The notes beneath the pieces are model-generated. The model did not search any database, was not told the origin of the DNA, and saw only the letters and a program-made list of their open reading frames with translations. This document shows positions 62,990-64,000 of a stretch of DNA of 64,000 bases, piece after piece; the first letter of the stretch is position 1, and each line of letters opens with the position of its first letter. This stretch comes from Nocardioides solisilvae (GTDB lineage: Bacteria > Actinomycetota > Actinomycetes > Propionibacteriales > Nocardioidaceae), in the NCBI RefSeq assembly GCF_003194625.1, contig NZ_QHKX01000003.1, forward strand, positions 682,001 to 746,000, given 5' to 3'. Both the position numbers and the translations under genes were made by a program.

Positions 62990-63911
62990 CGGCGGCCGCC
63001 GCCCGGACCGCCGCCACCGCCCGCTCCACCCGGTCGGGGTCGTCGAAGGCGACCCACCGGATCCGCGGGTCCTTGCGGAACCACGACTCCTGGCGCCGCG
63101 CGAAGCGCCGGGTGGCCACGACCGTGCGCCCGAGCGCCTCGTCGCGGGTCAGTTCGCCCCGCAGGTACGCCGCCACCTCGCGGTAGCCGATCGCGCGGGA
63201 GGCGGTCAGCCCCTCCTCCAGGCCCTCGACCAGCAGCCGCTCGACCTCCTCGACGAGGCCGTCGTCGAACATCTGCGCCACCCGCTGCGCGATCCTGGCG
63301 TCCAGGGCGGGCCGGTCGATGTCGACGCCCACCTGCACGGTCGCCGGGTCGGCGTACTCCAGCCGCGGCAGGGTCGCGCTGAACGGGCGCCCGGTGATCT
63401 CCACGACCTCCAGCGCCCGGACGACGCGGCGCCCGTTGTCCACCAGGATCCCGGCCGCCGCCTGCGGGTCCACGTCGGCCAGCCGGGCGTGCAGCACCGC
63501 CGGCCCGACCTCGGCGAGCTCGGCCTCGAGCCGGCGTCGTACGGCCTCGTCGGTGCCGGGGAACTCGAACCGGTCCAGCACCGCGCGGGTGTAGAGCGCC
63601 GAGCCGCCCACCAGCACCGGCACCCGGCCACGCGCGCGCACCTCGGCGACGGTCCGGCGGGCCAGCGCCTGGAAGGTCGCCACGTCGGCCCGCTCACGCA
63701 CCCCCATGAGGTCGAGCAGGTGGTGCGGGATCCCGCGCCGCTCGGCGGGCGGCAGCTTGGCCGTGCCGACGTCCATGCCCCGGTAGACCTGCATGGCGTC
63801 GGTGTTGACGACCTCGCCGCCGAGCCGCTCGGCGAGGTCGAGGGAGAGGCCGGTCTTGCCGGCTGCCGTCGCGCCCACCACGGCGACGACGGGCAGGACC
63901 TCGCTGGGCAT
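62982..63911 (-). CDS. miaA: tRNA dimethylallyltransferase
   Basis: The protein has 309 residues. P-loop GATAAGKTGLSLDLAE, then GEVVNTDAMQVYRGMDVGTA, NGRRVVRALEVVEITGRPF and RQESWFRKDPRI. It transfers an isopentenyl group to A37 of tRNAs reading UNN codons. It is the first of the miaA, dapF, hflX group on this strand. Confidence 0.96.
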   Translation of the reverse strand: MPSEVLPVVAVVGATAAGKTGLSLDLAERLGGEVVNTDAMQVYRGMDVGTAKLPPAERRGIPHHLLDLMGVRERADVATFQALARRTVAEVRARGRVPVLVGGSALYTRAVLDRFEFPGTDEAVRRRLEAELAEVGPAVLHARLADVDPQAAAGILVDNGRRVVRALEVVEITGRPFSATLPRLEYADPATVQVGVDIDRPALDARIAQRVAQMFDDGLVEEVERLLVEGLEEGLTASRAIGYREVAAYLRGELTRDEALGRTVVATRRFARRQESWFRKDPRIRWVAFDDPDRVERAVAAVRAAAAVS

Positions 63912-63961
63912 GGGGGCTAGTGTGCCAACCCGACCGGAGGCGACGAGGACGAGGAGGAACG

Positions 63962-64000
63962 ATGGGTTCCGTGGACGACCGCGACGACGCTCAGCAGCCC
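63962..64000 (+). CDS. Start of a gene cut by the window end
   Basis: ATG 63962 follows GAGGAGGAACG, a strong ribosome site, and the frame stays open to the end of the window (MGSVDDRDDAQQP). It is divergent from miaA. Too short to identify. Confidence 0.5.
   Translation, partial: MGSVDDRDDAQQP

Overview
The window is chromosomal DNA from a very GC-rich actinobacterium. Frequent GTG and TTG starts, several apparently leaderless genes, a class II (B12-dependent) ribonucleotide reductase paired with NrdR, an actinobacterial-type LexA box, and the order miaA-dapF-hflX-...-lexA-...-nrdR-nrdJ all fit Nocardioidaceae (Nocardioides-like). This placement is inference from gene content. I saw no transposase, integrase, rRNA, tRNA or CRISPR array.

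Layout. 1-10.9 kb: the 3' part of an MMPL-type exporter, a secreted fibronectin-III protein, a nucleotidyltransferase, an EEP-type phosphodiesterase, a membrane-anchored metalloprotease, a large secreted nuclease, a cytochrome P450, a collapsed DUF2804 gene and a hotdog-fold protein. 10.9-14.2 kb: an ABC-2 exporter operon (ATPase plus two overlapping permeases). 14.3-21.1 kb: a giant secreted phosphoesterase with three lamin-tail domains, a lipoprotein, a DUF2945 remnant, Dps, and an XRE-cupin regulator. 21.1-28.4 kb: a fused flavin oxidoreductase/methyltransferase, a frameshifted collagen-like secreted gene, a metallo-beta-lactamase-fold hydrolase, a MerR-DICT regulator divergent from a 66-residue membrane protein, and assorted exported proteins.

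28.5-41.1 kb is an accessory, conflict-system-like island: a NERD-helicase, a YbjN/type-III-chaperone-like protein, a Cys-rich protein, an ADP-ribosylglycohydrolase fused to a Cys-dependent phosphatase, a small helical protein, an ARPP-1-like protein, a regulator with a C-terminal HTH, a divergent gamma-glutamylcyclotransferase-like protein, a frameshifted bacterial PH-domain gene, a MutT-type NUDIX hydrolase and a PLD-DEAD-DUF3427 helicase. The tight overlaps between 31.7 and 34.9 kb make the ADP-ribose-processing cassette the best candidate for an undescribed system.

41.2-64 kb is mostly core genome: nrdJ-nrdR with a two-box NrdR operator; a collagen-stalk/phage-tail-collagen protein; a LysM membrane protein of the DivS/ChiZ type behind LexA boxes; lexA with its own box; a sulfotransferase; a DinG-like helicase; a SecD-SecF fusion; a sodium:solute symporter with its 43-residue partner; a DUF559 endonuclease-like gene flanked by two related long palindromes; hflX; dapF; and miaA. 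The SOS genes, dNTP synthesis (nrdRJ) and repair helicases lie near each other. The decayed genes (DUF2804, DUF2945, the collagen-like gene, the PH-domain gene) show recent local erosion or, for the two single-base shifts, possible sequence error.
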